Origin: Endomychus coccineus
Taxonomy: Eukaryota; Arthropoda; Insecta; Coleoptera; Endomychidae
Assembly (NCBI GenBank): GCA_958510875.1
Contig: OY294067.1
Location: 198,335,401 to 198,399,400, forward strand
DNA length: 64,000 bases
Direction: 5' to 3'
The translations under genes were made by a program, and so were the position numbers. The notes under the pieces were generated by a model. It was not told the origin of the DNA and searched no databases. It was given only the letters and a program-made list of their open reading frames with translations. Position 1 is the stretch's first letter. The number at the start of each line of letters is the position of its first letter. This document shows, one piece after another, positions 1 to 9,474 of the stretch.

Positions 1-214
1 ACAAAACCCGTTCAAATACCACGATATTCGAAGCCTGACGATCAGCGAGTACATGACCAACGACAACTTGTTTTCATGTGACACGTCTTGTTTTCGACGA
101 ATATATCGGGCTGTTTGTGAACTTTTCTCGTTAAACGATTAACACTTATATTTGTATTGCTCTAGATAAAATAATAAAAATTAACTGTTGTATATAGCAT
201 TTTCATTATCTCCC

Positions 215-513
215 CATTTCCGTTGTGGTCTAGGATGTTATTCGGTATGACGATGAACATATCAATTTGGATATTCGATCGACGAGAAATTTCGGACCGA
301 GAAATTTTGTTCAACATAAGATATTTCACAGTTTTATTTAACCCATTCATTCCCAACGTGTCCTCATTTCCGTTGTGGTCTAGGATGTTGTTATTCGGTA
401 TGACGATGAACATATCAATTTGGATATTCGATCGACGAGAAATTTCGGACCGAAAAATTTTGTTCAACATAAGATATTTCACAGTTTTATTTAACCCATT
501 CATTCCCAACGTG
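215..513. repeat. tandem duplication, about 150-bp unit
   Basis: Two near-identical units follow each other: 215-364 and 365-513. Each begins at CATTTCCGTTGTGGTC and ends near CATTCATTCCCAACGTG. The second unit carries an extra three bases (TTG). Short open frames on both strands run through the unit only because its length is close to a multiple of three; I see no protein-like content. The unit end (CCCATTCATTCCCAACGTG) is the start of a short element dispersed elsewhere in the window. Confidence 0.85.
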
Positions 514-545
514 ACTGCCATGAGATACAAATTTCGCTCTTATGC
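486..545. repeat. dispersed element, copy 1
   Basis: Contains AACCCATTCATTCCCAACGTG followed by a CCATGAGATACAAATTTC-like tract. The same arrangement recurs at 19552-19615, 35940-36010 and 59343-59413, always in non-coding DNA. In the 19552 copy it forms the 3' end of a Fanzor/TnpB-like fragment, so these may be transposon-end relics; that origin is inference. Confidence 0.7.
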
Positions 546-1010
546 GATTAACGGTTTCATTTCTCGAATCGTTCGATGATGATCTCGAACGACAAAGTTT
601 GTTTCTCATAAAATATTTCACAATTTAATTTCTCGAACGAGAACTACGTGCTGAAATAGAAACGATCGGTAAGTGCACGCAAAATACGTTCAGAGTTTTT
701 GCTGCTTGAGAAAATTCATTGGTGGACTCTCGTTTCATCAAATTTTATTCGTGACAAAACTGTTTCTCGATGATACTAGTGCGTATGACGAGGAACATAT
801 TAGTTTGGAGATTCGTTCGATGATAGATTCCGGGCCGAGGAAGTTGTTGGTCCGGAAGTGTTTTACAAGTTCACTAGTCGAAGGATACACTCGCGCGCAT
901 GACGAAAATTATGGTAGTTTGAATATTCGATCGGTTACGATAATCATGACCAACAAATATTGTTTATCGTAAAATATTTTACAATTTCATTTCTGGAACG
1001 AGAGTTACAT
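540..1010. repeat. degenerate homologous-repeat block (hr0)
   Basis: Diverged copies of the phrases that make up the repeat blocks near 20.6-22.2 kb and 61.5-63.6 kb: TTTCTCGAACGAGAA, CAAAACTGTTTCTCGATG, GCATGACGAGGAAC-like and AAAATATTTTACAATTTC. A frame of about 99 codons at 673-972 is an artefact of the repeat. Between 1010 and the TATA box at 1225 I see only AT-rich sequence. Confidence 0.7.
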
Positions 1011-1224
1011 TCAAAAAATCAACGACTGATACGTTGACGATTATCATTTTCTGGTGATTATTCGAATCGTTTCGGTAAATTCCTTCTCGCGGAGTGTTTA
1101 CAAGATAACGAAGCAATTGGGATTATCGTATCAATACTATTCCCCGTTGTAAATCTACTTCTGACGGTATTGTTCGAACTAGTGATAGAGACGGAATATT
1201 CCGGGAGCACATCGGAAGACCGTG

Positions 1225-1262
1225 TATATATATATATGCGTTCTGGTGTTCTCCCAGTCAGT
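1225..1262 (+). promoter_or_regulatory. early-type promoter (TATA plus CAGTCAGT) of the XRN-like gene
   Basis: A TATATATATATAT tract is followed about 25 nt later by CAGTCAGT (1255-1262), the arthropod initiator pattern. The first ATG downstream that fits the protein family is at 1325. The same TATA/CAGTCAGT pairing occurs at 11867-11900 and 32689-32725. Confidence 0.7.
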
Positions 1263-1324
1263 CGTAATTCATCCTCCAGTTAGTCGAGTTGTGTGTCTGT
1301 GTGTCTAATATCGAAACGTGCGGT

Positions 1325-2689
1325 ATGGGGGTTGGCACACTAAAACATATTTCGGATGCGATCGGCGATTCCGTATTCGAAGATTGGAACGACAAAATCG
1401 ATATCGATCCGCTTACAACGAAATGTCTTTACATTGATATTACTGGTATCCTGCACGACGCGTTGCGATACGCCGTGATACAGAAGAAAGACGAAATCAA
1501 ACGTCGCTCATACAATGATACGTATCAGAAGCAGTTGGCTCTCAGAAGATGTGAAGAAGAATTGTCGTTCACTGCGATCGCTGTTGACGTATTTCGACGG
1601 AAGGTGTTAGCTAATTTGCCAATGGGATTTTTACGATATGTTAGGAAATTTTTTGTCGCCGCCGATAGACATTCACCGACTGGCAAAATCAGATTGACAG
1701 AAACTAGCAAATTCTATAACAAAATTGTAACGCTCGCAACACGGAATCGAACCGAAGATGCGTTTTTCGACGTGGTCAGCCAGTTCAAGGCAGACATGTC
1801 GTACGAGTTCGCTGTCCAGTACGATCGGTCAAAAACGATCGGTGAAGGTGACTGGAAATGTCTTCGTCAAATTTGGTTGGACAACCCCGATCGCGCGTAC
1901 GTCATATCGAACGAGTACGATGTCGTGGTGGGTGCGTTTAGCATGCCCCATCGAACGATACGTTACATCTGGTTGGAAGTGAACGACAAAAATGACGACA
2001 ATGGTACCACATCGAAACTTGTCGACTGCACGATGGCGTTCCCGTTACAACGTTTGTTGATGGTTTATTATCTGAATTTGTATGGCAACTACTACTCCCC
2101 CCCTATTAATGCGATGTATACGTCAGACGTGAGAGGTGTGGTGAATGAAATTAGGTCGTTTTCTGTGCCGAACGATGAATTACGGGGACAGTTACGTGAC
2201 GTGGCGGAAATTATGTTCGGGGCCGGTGACGAGTCGCCGTCGTCGAATTTGTCGGCGCGTGACTGGACGATGGCTTTGACGTTCGTCGTGGCATACGTGT
2301 ACTGTTATTTGTCGAACATTCGAATATTCGATAATTGTAGTAATGTTCACAAAAATACATTTTTCGATGTGTGGGCCTCGTTTCAAGATGAGCTCCGACT
2401 AGGAAAAACAAAAGTTGAGAGTGGTTATACGGTTGGCAACTATACCTATGCGAAACACGTGATAGAACTCAGTTTGTGGACCGTGTGCTACAGTGCAACT
2501 CCGTTCAAACGCCCGACTTTCAAGAAAATGACAAGTATGTTTTCGATTCCCATCCAGCGGCCGTTCACTTACATTGACGTTAGGAGCCTTTCCGTTGGCA
2601 CGCACAGAACGAGCGAAAACTTGTTTTCCAGCACCATTTCGTGTTTCCGATGCGTTGATATGGTGATTTCTGAACTTTTTTCATTATGA
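1325..2689 (+). CDS. XRN-like 5'-3' exoribonuclease
   Basis: The predicted 454-residue protein looks like the N-terminal nuclease part of Xrn1/Rat1 enzymes, which degrade 5'-monophosphorylated RNA. Visible features are the MGVGTLKHIS start (the family normally opens MGVP), LYIDITG with Asp38, a VAADRHSPTGKIR stretch with Asp114, GEGDWK (Glu174, Asp176) where cellular enzymes have GEGEHK, and SNEYDVVV (Glu197, Asp199) in the place of the DAD acidic pair. All these are acidic positions expected in the metal-binding site. It is less than half the length of cellular Xrn proteins and lacks their C-terminal domains. I chose the ATG at 1325 because it gives the family-type N-terminus; the frame is open upstream but has no ATG. 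An early-type promoter precedes it and AATAAA overlaps the stop. A FEN-like nuclease is the alternative. Confidence 0.75.
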   Translation: MGVGTLKHISDAIGDSVFEDWNDKIDIDPLTTKCLYIDITGILHDALRYAVIQKKDEIKRRSYNDTYQKQLALRRCEEELSFTAIAVDVFRRKVLANLPMGFLRYVRKFFVAADRHSPTGKIRLTETSKFYNKIVTLATRNRTEDAFFDVVSQFKADMSYEFAVQYDRSKTIGEGDWKCLRQIWLDNPDRAYVISNEYDVVVGAFSMPHRTIRYIWLEVNDKNDDNGTTSKLVDCTMAFPLQRLLMVYYLNLYGNYYSPPINAMYTSDVRGVVNEIRSFSVPNDELRGQLRDVAEIMFGAGDESPSSNLSARDWTMALTFVVAYVYCYLSNIRIFDNCSNVHKNTFFDVWASFQDELRLGKTKVESGYTVGNYTYAKHVIELSLWTVCYSATPFKRPTFKKMTSMFSIPIQRPFTYIDVRSLSVGTHRTSENLFSSTISCFRCVDMVISELFSL

Positions 2690-2717
2690 AATAAAAAATT
2701 GTTTACATATCGGATTT

Positions 2718-3386
2718 TTATTCCTTTTCATTATATATTGCACACAATTTATCGATGATAACAGTCACAGGTATTGTATATTGTGTGACGATTTCGTTTC
2801 GTTGTGCTTCAGAAACGAACGTTACGTTGCCGTAATATTCATCTGGGCTCGTGGCGTGTTCGTTATTGTCGTCGTTGCCGTTCACAAATGTGTTTTTGCA
2901 AATACATCGAACGTCGTTTGTGACATACATGCCATGGAGAAAAACGATATAGTCGATGACATACTTGGTTAGATTGGATAGAGTTTGGGCGTAGCGTTCG
3001 GGATGATGCTTGTTCGTTTCGAGCAGATAAGCGTATTCTGCCACTTCTTCTACGAACTTGTGATAGAATCTAGGGAATATGTGAACGAGATGTAAGGCGC
3101 CATTCGATTTTTTGTACGATTCGATCTGTCGTATACCGTTGTCGAGTATGCGATCGAACAGCTCTTCGAAATAAGTGCGAATGAAATCTTTCCACTGGCC
3201 CGTGTCGTCTAACATGTCGTCGATATATCGATCGATCTGTTCCTTGATTTTTGTTTTATCGATAACGGTCGGTGCAGTTTTGACTAGAATCACGTCGAAC
3301 AGATATTTCAATCCGTTCATGAACGTATCGAACGAGACGAAAGTTGATGATGACGACGAGGACGACGACGACGACGACGACGACAT
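2718..3386 (-). CDS. hypothetical protein with N-terminal serine run
   Basis: A 222-residue frame starting at an ATG whose first 14 residues are almost all Ser, encoded by a trinucleotide tract. The rest looks like an ordinary, largely helical soluble protein, with two cysteines near residue 155 and no membrane segment. It converges with the XRN-like gene, leaving 28 bp between stops. It diverges from the gene at 3451, with a TTATAAG motif near 3430 in the shared upstream region. I do not recognise a family. Confidence 0.6.
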   Translation of the reverse strand: MSSSSSSSSSSSSSTFVSFDTFMNGLKYLFDVILVKTAPTVIDKTKIKEQIDRYIDDMLDDTGQWKDFIRTYFEELFDRILDNGIRQIESYKKSNGALHLVHIFPRFYHKFVEEVAEYAYLLETNKHHPERYAQTLSNLTKYVIDYIVFLHGMYVTNDVRCICKNTFVNGNDDNNEHATSPDEYYGNVTFVSEAQRNEIVTQYTIPVTVIIDKLCAIYNEKE

Positions 3387-3450
3387 ACTCTATGTATTCC
3401 GACCTCGCGCTCTCCCTGTATAGTTTACTTATAAGATATCGTTGAGAAAC

Positions 3451-4464
3451 ATGTCGAAAATAACGATGAGAGATAAATCTACATATACATTTATGAATTT
3501 TATCACGTCCGCCGATTGGATCGATCGGGCGGAATACGTGTACGGCGACTTCAAGTGGACCATCAGAGAAATCGAAGTACCTATCAATGTTAGCAACGGT
3601 CACTTGTCATCGTTGTCGTCGTCTGACTTATTCGAATGTACTTCGTACATTAACAAGAAAATTGTCAGATTACCTATACGATTCAATCACGATATAAGCG
3701 GATCGAAGCGTAATCATTTCAAACACGTACAAAGTCAATCGATAACTTCCATACCGACATGTATGATGGTGGATAACGACGTGTTTTATATCCCCATCGG
3801 GGATACGTGGGTTCAGGTTACAGTAGACGGTGGCATCAAAGCGGTAGTAGTCAGTTTATATAATAATATCGTGAAAGTTGCCGTACAATGTACATTTTAC
3901 GGAAACGTCGATCTACCGTTCGGTTTGCCATTGTTCAATGCGAGTTTGGATAGGATCATCGGTTTCGTGGGGCGTCGTCTACCGAACGGTCGATATACGA
4001 TCGATTCCGGTGCCAATATGAAAATCGTCAAACACGTTATATCCGATGTAAATTTCCCCAGTATTTATTTTATCGATACGTCGTCGTCGTCGTCGTCTTC
4101 GCAATGTCCTTCTAACGATAATGGTGGTGGTGGTGGTGGTGGTGGTGTCAGATCTACGAAACGTCTCGTCGTCTATGGCAACGTAATAGCCAAACACGGA
4201 TTACACGCGGGTAAAATTCGTGAGCTGGAACGTCAACAAACGAATTCGTTCGCCAACGTATGCCGACGTATCAACATAATACAAAAAGATGACGGCGTCG
4301 TAGTTACCGCGACGAACGGAAACGACGCCGATAGCGAAGAATTGGATTCGTTCACGTTGTGCAATACGCGTTTATGTAAATATTACGTACTACCACCGCC
4401 CGACGATGTTTTAACCGATAACGTCGCCGGTGACGAGGCAAAAAAAAAGTCGTCCAAAAAGTAA
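3451..4464 (+). CDS. hypothetical protein, late-type promoter
   Basis: A 337-residue protein if translation starts at the ATG at 3451; the frame is open for three codons upstream but without ATG. TTATAAG about 20 nt upstream fits a late promoter. Residues about 100-190 are rich in short beta-like stretches and include GLPLFNASLDRIIGFV, which faintly recalls the Gly-Ser-Pro-Leu-Phe region of trypsin-like proteases, but no serine nucleophile or catalytic triad is evident. Ser and Gly runs near residues 210-235 and a lysine-rich tail are low complexity. No family assigned. The next gene starts 15 bp after the stop. Confidence 0.6.
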   Translation: MSKITMRDKSTYTFMNFITSADWIDRAEYVYGDFKWTIREIEVPINVSNGHLSSLSSSDLFECTSYINKKIVRLPIRFNHDISGSKRNHFKHVQSQSITSIPTCMMVDNDVFYIPIGDTWVQVTVDGGIKAVVVSLYNNIVKVAVQCTFYGNVDLPFGLPLFNASLDRIIGFVGRRLPNGRYTIDSGANMKIVKHVISDVNFPSIYFIDTSSSSSSSQCPSNDNGGGGGGGGVRSTKRLVVYGNVIAKHGLHAGKIRELERQQTNSFANVCRRINIIQKDDGVVVTATNGNDADSEELDSFTLCNTRLCKYYVLPPPDDVLTDNVAGDEAKKKSSKK

Positions 4465-4479
4465 GAGCCGCGATATAGG

Positions 4480-6519
4480 ATGTTATTGCAAATCGACGTT
4501 AACGACTTCGACGACAAAGTCTACGCCGACGTCGGACCCGTTACGTCTCCCGATACCGTCGCGCGAAATTCTCATATAGAATTGCCACCTCTGTCTATAA
4601 CAGCAGCAGCAGCAACATCTTTCACGGAGAACGACGTTTCATTATTTGTCGAGCGGTCGGAATCTTCGTGCCCGTTACAACGACCCGTTACCGCCGCCGA
4701 AACGTTTCTGTCGCGCGACAATAACGAACGACCGTCATACGGTTTGTTGAATTCCGTAAACGAACGGGAAGACGCTCAACGTGGAAAACGTCTGATAGAC
4801 GACGTATTAATTCGCTTAGGCACTGTATCGGCCGACGATTTCGTAGTAGATCGGACGATGGTGACCAAATGGCTGGTATCGCGATACAAAAATATAATAC
4901 ATAAAATCGAGAAACCTATAGATCTGATGCACGCTATCGTCGAGTGTATCAGCACGGGTTTACGAATATTTTTGACAACGGAACAAGGCGATTGTTCCTA
5001 TATCGATTCGGTGGAGATACTAAACGCTGATATTTTCTGTACTTGTAACGAATGGTTATTGGGATTCGTAGTAGAAAACGAAATACCAAAATTCACTAAG
5101 GATAACGTGACGCTTCCGATGAATCTAGACGAAGCCGACGACGACGATGTCGACGACGACGACCACAACGATAACGGTGATGCTCGTAAAAACGCGTCGT
5201 CGTCTTTGTGTGACGCAGGACGAGATCGATTCGTCGCAAAATTCGATGAGTATCAGCGAATGATAGAGAAAATGATGACGGATGCTTCCGATTCGAGTAA
5301 AAGATCTGGGGAAGATTACGATTTGCCTGTTTTATTCGGCGGCGGCGGTTCGGACAACGAAGATCGGAGAGATACGATTAGCGTAGAGCGTGACATATTG
5401 ACGGAACGTACGATAGATCAGAATATCGCACGAGAGCGATGTAATTTTCGACGTGACACGCAATCGCTAATAAACAATTACGACTTGGATTCTATAGCGG
5501 CGATATCGTCGTCCTCGATGACAGCCGATGGAATCGGAAGTAAACGTAGGGAAACCGGTAACTCGAACAACGTGAACGCTACCACCGTTAACGTTCTACA
5601 GTTGATCGTCGACATGAAAGAATTCGAATTATTGATATTTTTCCTATTATACGTTGATCGAGAGTCTCTACACAGTGACACGAATGTGATATTTAAAGAT
5701 CGACCCGGTACCGGTGGAGCGCATTGTACTCTACAACAGCATAGAAACGGTAACACCACGAGCGCCCACGACGACGACGACGACGACGGCAGAACCCGAT
5801 GTTTCTCAGACCCCATCAGTACGGAGGTTAAAAAAATTCTACGATCGTTGACGACGAACGCTAATAGAACCGACAAACCGACCGTCGCCGCCGCCGCTGC
5901 TGCTACTACCACCGTCATATCACCACAACCACCACCAGCGACAGAGAGACTTGGAAAGAAACGTGCCCACTCGCAACGTCGTCCATCGAATCCGTTCTTC
6001 GATTCTACCGATCTTCACGATATTAACGAGAGACCTTCTGACGACGATGCCTCCGCTACCGCCGCCGAGGGAGTCGATTCGTCAATAACCGCTGGGTACA
6101 AACATACACGTATAAAAGAAATACTCGAATTTCTCACATTATTATATACGGATAAAATTCTCATCTCGATCACCGAATCTTTATTGATCGATACGCGCTT
6201 GTCTATATGGAACCGTAGAAACTCACAACAAGAGGGTACGTCGTCGTTTTATAAATTCGGTTTATTGGACGTGTTCAGTCCGAAAATTTCAAGAATTCAC
6301 ACGTCTTCTTCTGCTTCGTCGTTGTCTTCGAGTGCCGATCTTCGAGGGAAATACGATTCTCACGGGAGACAACCGCCAGTTACAGTCACGATCGATAATA
6401 GGATCAACAACAACAACAACAACAACAACAACAACGACGACAATTCGATATCGGACAGTTATGAAGACTACAACAAAAGACGTCGCCAATACGGCGTACA
6501 CGTTGGCAACCATAGTTAA
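4480..6519 (+). CDS. hypothetical low-complexity protein
   Basis: A 679-residue protein with many Asp, Ser, Ala, Pro and Asn runs, several hydrophobic helices (for example near residue 385) and a basic tail. GTAAG lies about 15 nt before the ATG. Composition suggests a long disordered protein with a few short helical islands. The last 20 codons overlap the beginning of the next gene in another frame, and the overlap includes an AAC triplet repeat read as Asn here. No family recognised. Confidence 0.55.
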   Translation: MLLQIDVNDFDDKVYADVGPVTSPDTVARNSHIELPPLSITAAAATSFTENDVSLFVERSESSCPLQRPVTAAETFLSRDNNERPSYGLLNSVNEREDAQRGKRLIDDVLIRLGTVSADDFVVDRTMVTKWLVSRYKNIIHKIEKPIDLMHAIVECISTGLRIFLTTEQGDCSYIDSVEILNADIFCTCNEWLLGFVVENEIPKFTKDNVTLPMNLDEADDDDVDDDDHNDNGDARKNASSSLCDAGRDRFVAKFDEYQRMIEKMMTDASDSSKRSGEDYDLPVLFGGGGSDNEDRRDTISVERDILTERTIDQNIARERCNFRRDTQSLINNYDLDSIAAISSSSMTADGIGSKRRETGNSNNVNATTVNVLQLIVDMKEFELLIFFLLYVDRESLHSDTNVIFKDRPGTGGAHCTLQQHRNGNTTSAHDDDDDDGRTRCFSDPISTEVKKILRSLTTNANRTDKPTVAAAAAATTTVISPQPPPATERLGKKRAHSQRRPSNPFFDSTDLHDINERPSDDDASATAAEGVDSSITAGYKHTRIKEILEFLTLLYTDKILISITESLLIDTRLSIWNRRNSQQEGTSSFYKFGLLDVFSPKISRIHTSSSASSLSSSADLRGKYDSHGRQPPVTVTIDNRINNNNNNNNNNDDNSISDSYEDYNKRRRQYGVHVGNHS

Positions 6520-7903
6520 TATTACCGAGGGGAACGGTATCGTTGACGACACCGATGGCAGTGATACAAGTCGTTTCAGACACGATTCCAAGCTGAAAAC
6601 GAGTAGTTCCAAGGCAACTATGGCGACGGCACACGGCCGATCTGGAAAACCAACGAAACCACGTCGTCAATTGATGAAAGCACCCGCGAAAAAGCTATCC
6701 GTGTCGTGTAAACAGAAAATCGCCGGGACTGCGAATGCCGGTGGAAACAAATCGCTGTTCGGTCGTGTATTGCAATCGCTATCGATGGAGAGAACTGACG
6801 TTGTAACGACACAAACGACTTCGACTTCGAACCACACGATAGATAATTTCCTACGAACCGGAGTAACTGTGCCATCAAAAACCGCGATAAAGAACACTAT
6901 CGAACATCGTTACGATGGTGGTGACATCATTACCGACATCGATAGCAATCGTCGCTCCAGGCATATCGACGTTCACGATAAAAATATCGACACAGATTTG
7001 ACAGATTTCAAGCAAACGTTCGAAGATCGCAATAATACTCTGATTCCTGTCGTGAACGTTTTGTTCGAAAGTGTATACGACAAATGGGAATATTACGTAC
7101 TACGTTATCTATGTGGTATGGGATACTCATCGCAACTGTTCTACGTAGATAGTTACAACGGCAGTGGTAGCGGCGGCGGTCGCAAGAGCCACGGCAACGA
7201 CGGTAATCTCTTTAGCACACTCGAATCTTTCAGACATATCAACAAAGATTATAATATTATCGTGACGTACGATAAATCGTGCAACAATAAAATGGGCATA
7301 AAATCGACGACGACGACGACGACGATGACAACGACGCAAGCGACGGTAGCTAGGAAGAATCAAAAACGAAAAATGAAAACAAACATCGGCAGCGAAAACG
7401 GGAATATTGCGAGTTTTAATAAATACGTCGGCGACAAAAATAATTCGACGACGACGACGACTACGCGAAATAACGACGAATGGGTTAATATACGTTCATC
7501 GATACCGTCGAGGGGAAACTGTTTGAATTATACGATTACCGATAACGGTGATCTATCGCAGTGCCACGGAACAGAACGGAATAATACACGCGAAAAATAT
7601 GCCACCTATTGTATTTACGCGTTGATAAAACACATTCGCAACGGAAAAGACTACAGGCAATTGGTTACGACTGACGAGCCGCAGAGCGGCGAACGGATCC
7701 ACGACGATAGACTCGTAATTATCAATTGCCAAGTTAAATCGGTTTATAACGAATTATTGTCGAACGTTTATTATTCGAATGTTATACGATCGTATTTTGG
7801 TTCTTTAATATATTATCAACGGTATCTATCATTGTTGTTGTTGTTGTTGTTATTTCTTTTTTCCTTTATTCCTTCCTTTATTCGTTCCTTGCTCCCCAAC
7901 TGA
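6461..7903 (+). CDS. hypothetical low-complexity protein
   Basis: The open frame extends up to 6332, but its likely starts are the ATG at 6461 (480 residues) or the one at 6620. It overlaps the previous gene by up to 59 nt. It is rich in Thr, Lys and Asn runs in the first two thirds. A WEYYVLRYLCGMGY helix lies near residue 210. The final 25 residues are strongly hydrophobic because of a TTG repeat, and may be a C-terminal anchor or an accident of the repeat. The composition resembles the preceding protein, so the two may be functionally linked. No family recognised. Confidence 0.5.
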   Translation: MKTTTKDVANTAYTLATIVNITEGNGIVDDTDGSDTSRFRHDSKLKTSSSKATMATAHGRSGKPTKPRRQLMKAPAKKLSVSCKQKIAGTANAGGNKSLFGRVLQSLSMERTDVVTTQTTSTSNHTIDNFLRTGVTVPSKTAIKNTIEHRYDGGDIITDIDSNRRSRHIDVHDKNIDTDLTDFKQTFEDRNNTLIPVVNVLFESVYDKWEYYVLRYLCGMGYSSQLFYVDSYNGSGSGGGRKSHGNDGNLFSTLESFRHINKDYNIIVTYDKSCNNKMGIKSTTTTTTMTTTQATVARKNQKRKMKTNIGSENGNIASFNKYVGDKNNSTTTTTTRNNDEWVNIRSSIPSRGNCLNYTITDNGDLSQCHGTERNNTREKYATYCIYALIKHIRNGKDYRQLVTTDEPQSGERIHDDRLVIINCQVKSVYNELLSNVYYSNVIRSYFGSLIYYQRYLSLLLLLLLFLFSFIPSFIRSLLPN

Positions 7904-7973
7904 AATACGTTCCGATACACGTATAGATAAGAGATGATCGGAAATAGAAATTCCGATAATAATAATAATAATA

Positions 7974-8336
7974 ATGATAATGTCTCTGCGAGACGTGTTG
8001 CAACGTTACGGGCCGAACGATTCGTTTATAGGCGCTACGATACATGGCACGATAAACGTAGGCAGCGATCCTACGTGGGACCGTTTGTGGGCAAACATGT
8101 TGGAAGTTTACTACGAGAGAGTCATCCAGCACAACGATAAACGTCGTTTTTATTGGGACGTTACGATCGCGGTGGCCAAGCAAATTATCTATCAGAAAAT
8201 CGGCTTCGTCAATTTGCCTTTGCACTTACTACACAACTATAACGAAATTTCCAAGGAGGAATTTCTGAAATTGAAAACGATCGAACGAACGCTAAATTCG
8301 AATATCGATAAGTTGTTCTACACGTTCGTCGCGTAA
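7974..8336 (+). CDS. small hypothetical protein upstream of P33
   Basis: A 120-residue protein (118 if the second ATG at 7980 is used). GATAAG lies about 45 nt upstream, followed by an AAT repeat. The sequence is compact, without membrane segments or repeats, and looks like a small globular protein with a Trp-rich middle. It lies 36 bp before the P33-like gene on the same strand, so the two are probably co-expressed late. No family recognised. Confidence 0.6.
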   Translation: MIMSLRDVLQRYGPNDSFIGATIHGTINVGSDPTWDRLWANMLEVYYERVIQHNDKRRFYWDVTIAVAKQIIYQKIGFVNLPLHLLHNYNEISKEEFLKLKTIERTLNSNIDKLFYTFVA

Positions 8337-8372
8337 GCATTTTCCGCTAGTACGGACTTTGCCGGTTACACC

Positions 8373-9068
8373 ATGGACACGAAAATACTAGACTTGAGAT
8401 TGAACGATATCAATCATTATTTGATCAATCAATCGGATCAGATGTACGCGATGTTATTCGCGTCGGGCGTTAATGACGAAGATGACGAAACTGCCACGAG
8501 CGTCGCGTCGTCCGAAACGAACGCGCGAGACAAACTGTACGAAATGCGAAAGTTTCAGATCGATAGTAAAAATATCATGGTCGCTAAGATACGCGATCTG
8601 TTCGACTCTCTATACGAACAGAGCATCACACAAGCACGGCGTCAGGGAATGAATTTGAACGTGAATAAATTCCAAACGGAATTATGCCCCGACGAGTTGT
8701 TACAATTCTGGACGAACCTCGGTCCGTTCTATTGGTTATGGTTCCATTTGACCGCGGGAAAATTCGCCAACGCTTATGACGATTTTCGTGCCGCGGCCGC
8801 CTCCCTGAAAGAACTGTTTCACAATTTCGGCTTGTTCATCAAGTGCGACTTGTGTAGAGCACACTTCGAAAGTATTCGATCGACGTTCGAGTATCGCAAA
8901 TTGAAAGTCGACGCTCCGATCGATAATTTTCTTGTCGAAATTCACAGTCTGATACGATCGAGACACGACCGACTTCACGACGCCAAATTACGATATCTGA
9001 ATCCGTACGGAGATTATCGAGACTTGCACGCTCAACTACGAGAGGAATATAAAAAGTGGTGGTTGTAG
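8373..9068 (+). CDS. p33: P33-like FAD-linked sulfhydryl oxidase
   Basis: The 231-residue protein resembles the baculovirus P33 (Ac92) class of Erv-like thiol oxidases, which pass electrons from protein dithiols through FAD to oxygen and so make disulfides in virion proteins. The visible signature is the CDLC pair (Cys158, Cys161) in KCDLCRAHF, preceded by an aromatic helix (PFYWLWFHLTAGKF) and a long amphipathic helix, the order of elements in this family. The length fits P33 (about 250 residues). The start follows a CCATGG context. AATAAA follows within 10 nt of the stop. It is a core gene of the baculovirus-related groups. Confidence 0.8.
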   Translation: MDTKILDLRLNDINHYLINQSDQMYAMLFASGVNDEDDETATSVASSETNARDKLYEMRKFQIDSKNIMVAKIRDLFDSLYEQSITQARRQGMNLNVNKFQTELCPDELLQFWTNLGPFYWLWFHLTAGKFANAYDDFRAAAASLKELFHNFGLFIKCDLCRAHFESIRSTFEYRKLKVDAPIDNFLVEIHSLIRSRHDRLHDAKLRYLNPYGDYRDLHAQLREEYKKWWL

Positions 9069-9144
9069 GATACGAATAAAAACGCTACATTACAATCGTC
9101 GATACTCTTCAATTTTATAAGGCACGATAATTATTTCAAAGGAC

Positions 9145-9199
9145 CGCTTCGATTCTCTCTTCCTTTCTCTATCTCTCTCTCTCTCTCTCTCTATCTCTT
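9145..9199. repeat. CT-rich microsatellite
   Basis: A run of TCTCTC repeats with scattered T-rich interruptions fills the short gap between the convergent P33 gene and the minus-strand gene ending at 9202. A similar CTCTCT tract lies at 41032-41046. Confidence 0.8.
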
Positions 9200-9201
9200 G
9201 A

Positions 9202-9474
9202 TTACAGTTTGAAATGAAACCCTCCGGATAGATCTATCAGTTTGTCACCCCTTCGTAACGTGTACGATACGCCTCGTTTTCCCAGATCGTCGAGTAGTTC
9301 CATGATGAATTCCGGTCGTAGAGTGGTTCCTTCGATTTTTCTCAATTCCATACGCAAATCGAACGTACGCACGAGAATCTCTTCTAGTAACAATTGAATT
9401 TCAGATCGGAACAATAACGGTGGTAAATTGAGAACGGACCTTGGACGATTTTCGTTCATATAAGAGGAAGACAT
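9202..9474 (-). CDS. small hypothetical protein, divergent start
   Basis: A 90-residue protein from the ATG at 9474; a further in-frame ATG lies 5 codons in. The frame is open upstream but only within the opposite gene. It contains a leucine-rich central helix and no membrane segment. Its start codon overlaps the start codon of the plus-strand gene at 9473 within the palindrome CATG, so the promoters of both genes must lie inside each other's coding region. No family recognised. Confidence 0.5.
   Translation of the reverse strand: MSSSYMNENRPRSVLNLPPLLFRSEIQLLLEEILVRTFDLRMELRKIEGTTLRPEFIMELLDDLGKRGVSYTLRRGDKLIDLSGGFHFKL

Noticed and set aside
673..972. 99-codon frame near the left end
   Set aside because: Lies within degenerate homologous-repeat sequence; residues are translated repeat phrases.
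3979..4197. Minus-strand Arg- and Thr-rich frames, and similar antisense frames in most genes
   Set aside because: They are antisense shadows of trinucleotide runs in real genes.
3451..4464. Trypsin-like protease in the gene at 3451
   Set aside because: Only a weak GLPLFN-like phrase; no catalytic His, Asp or Ser motif visible.
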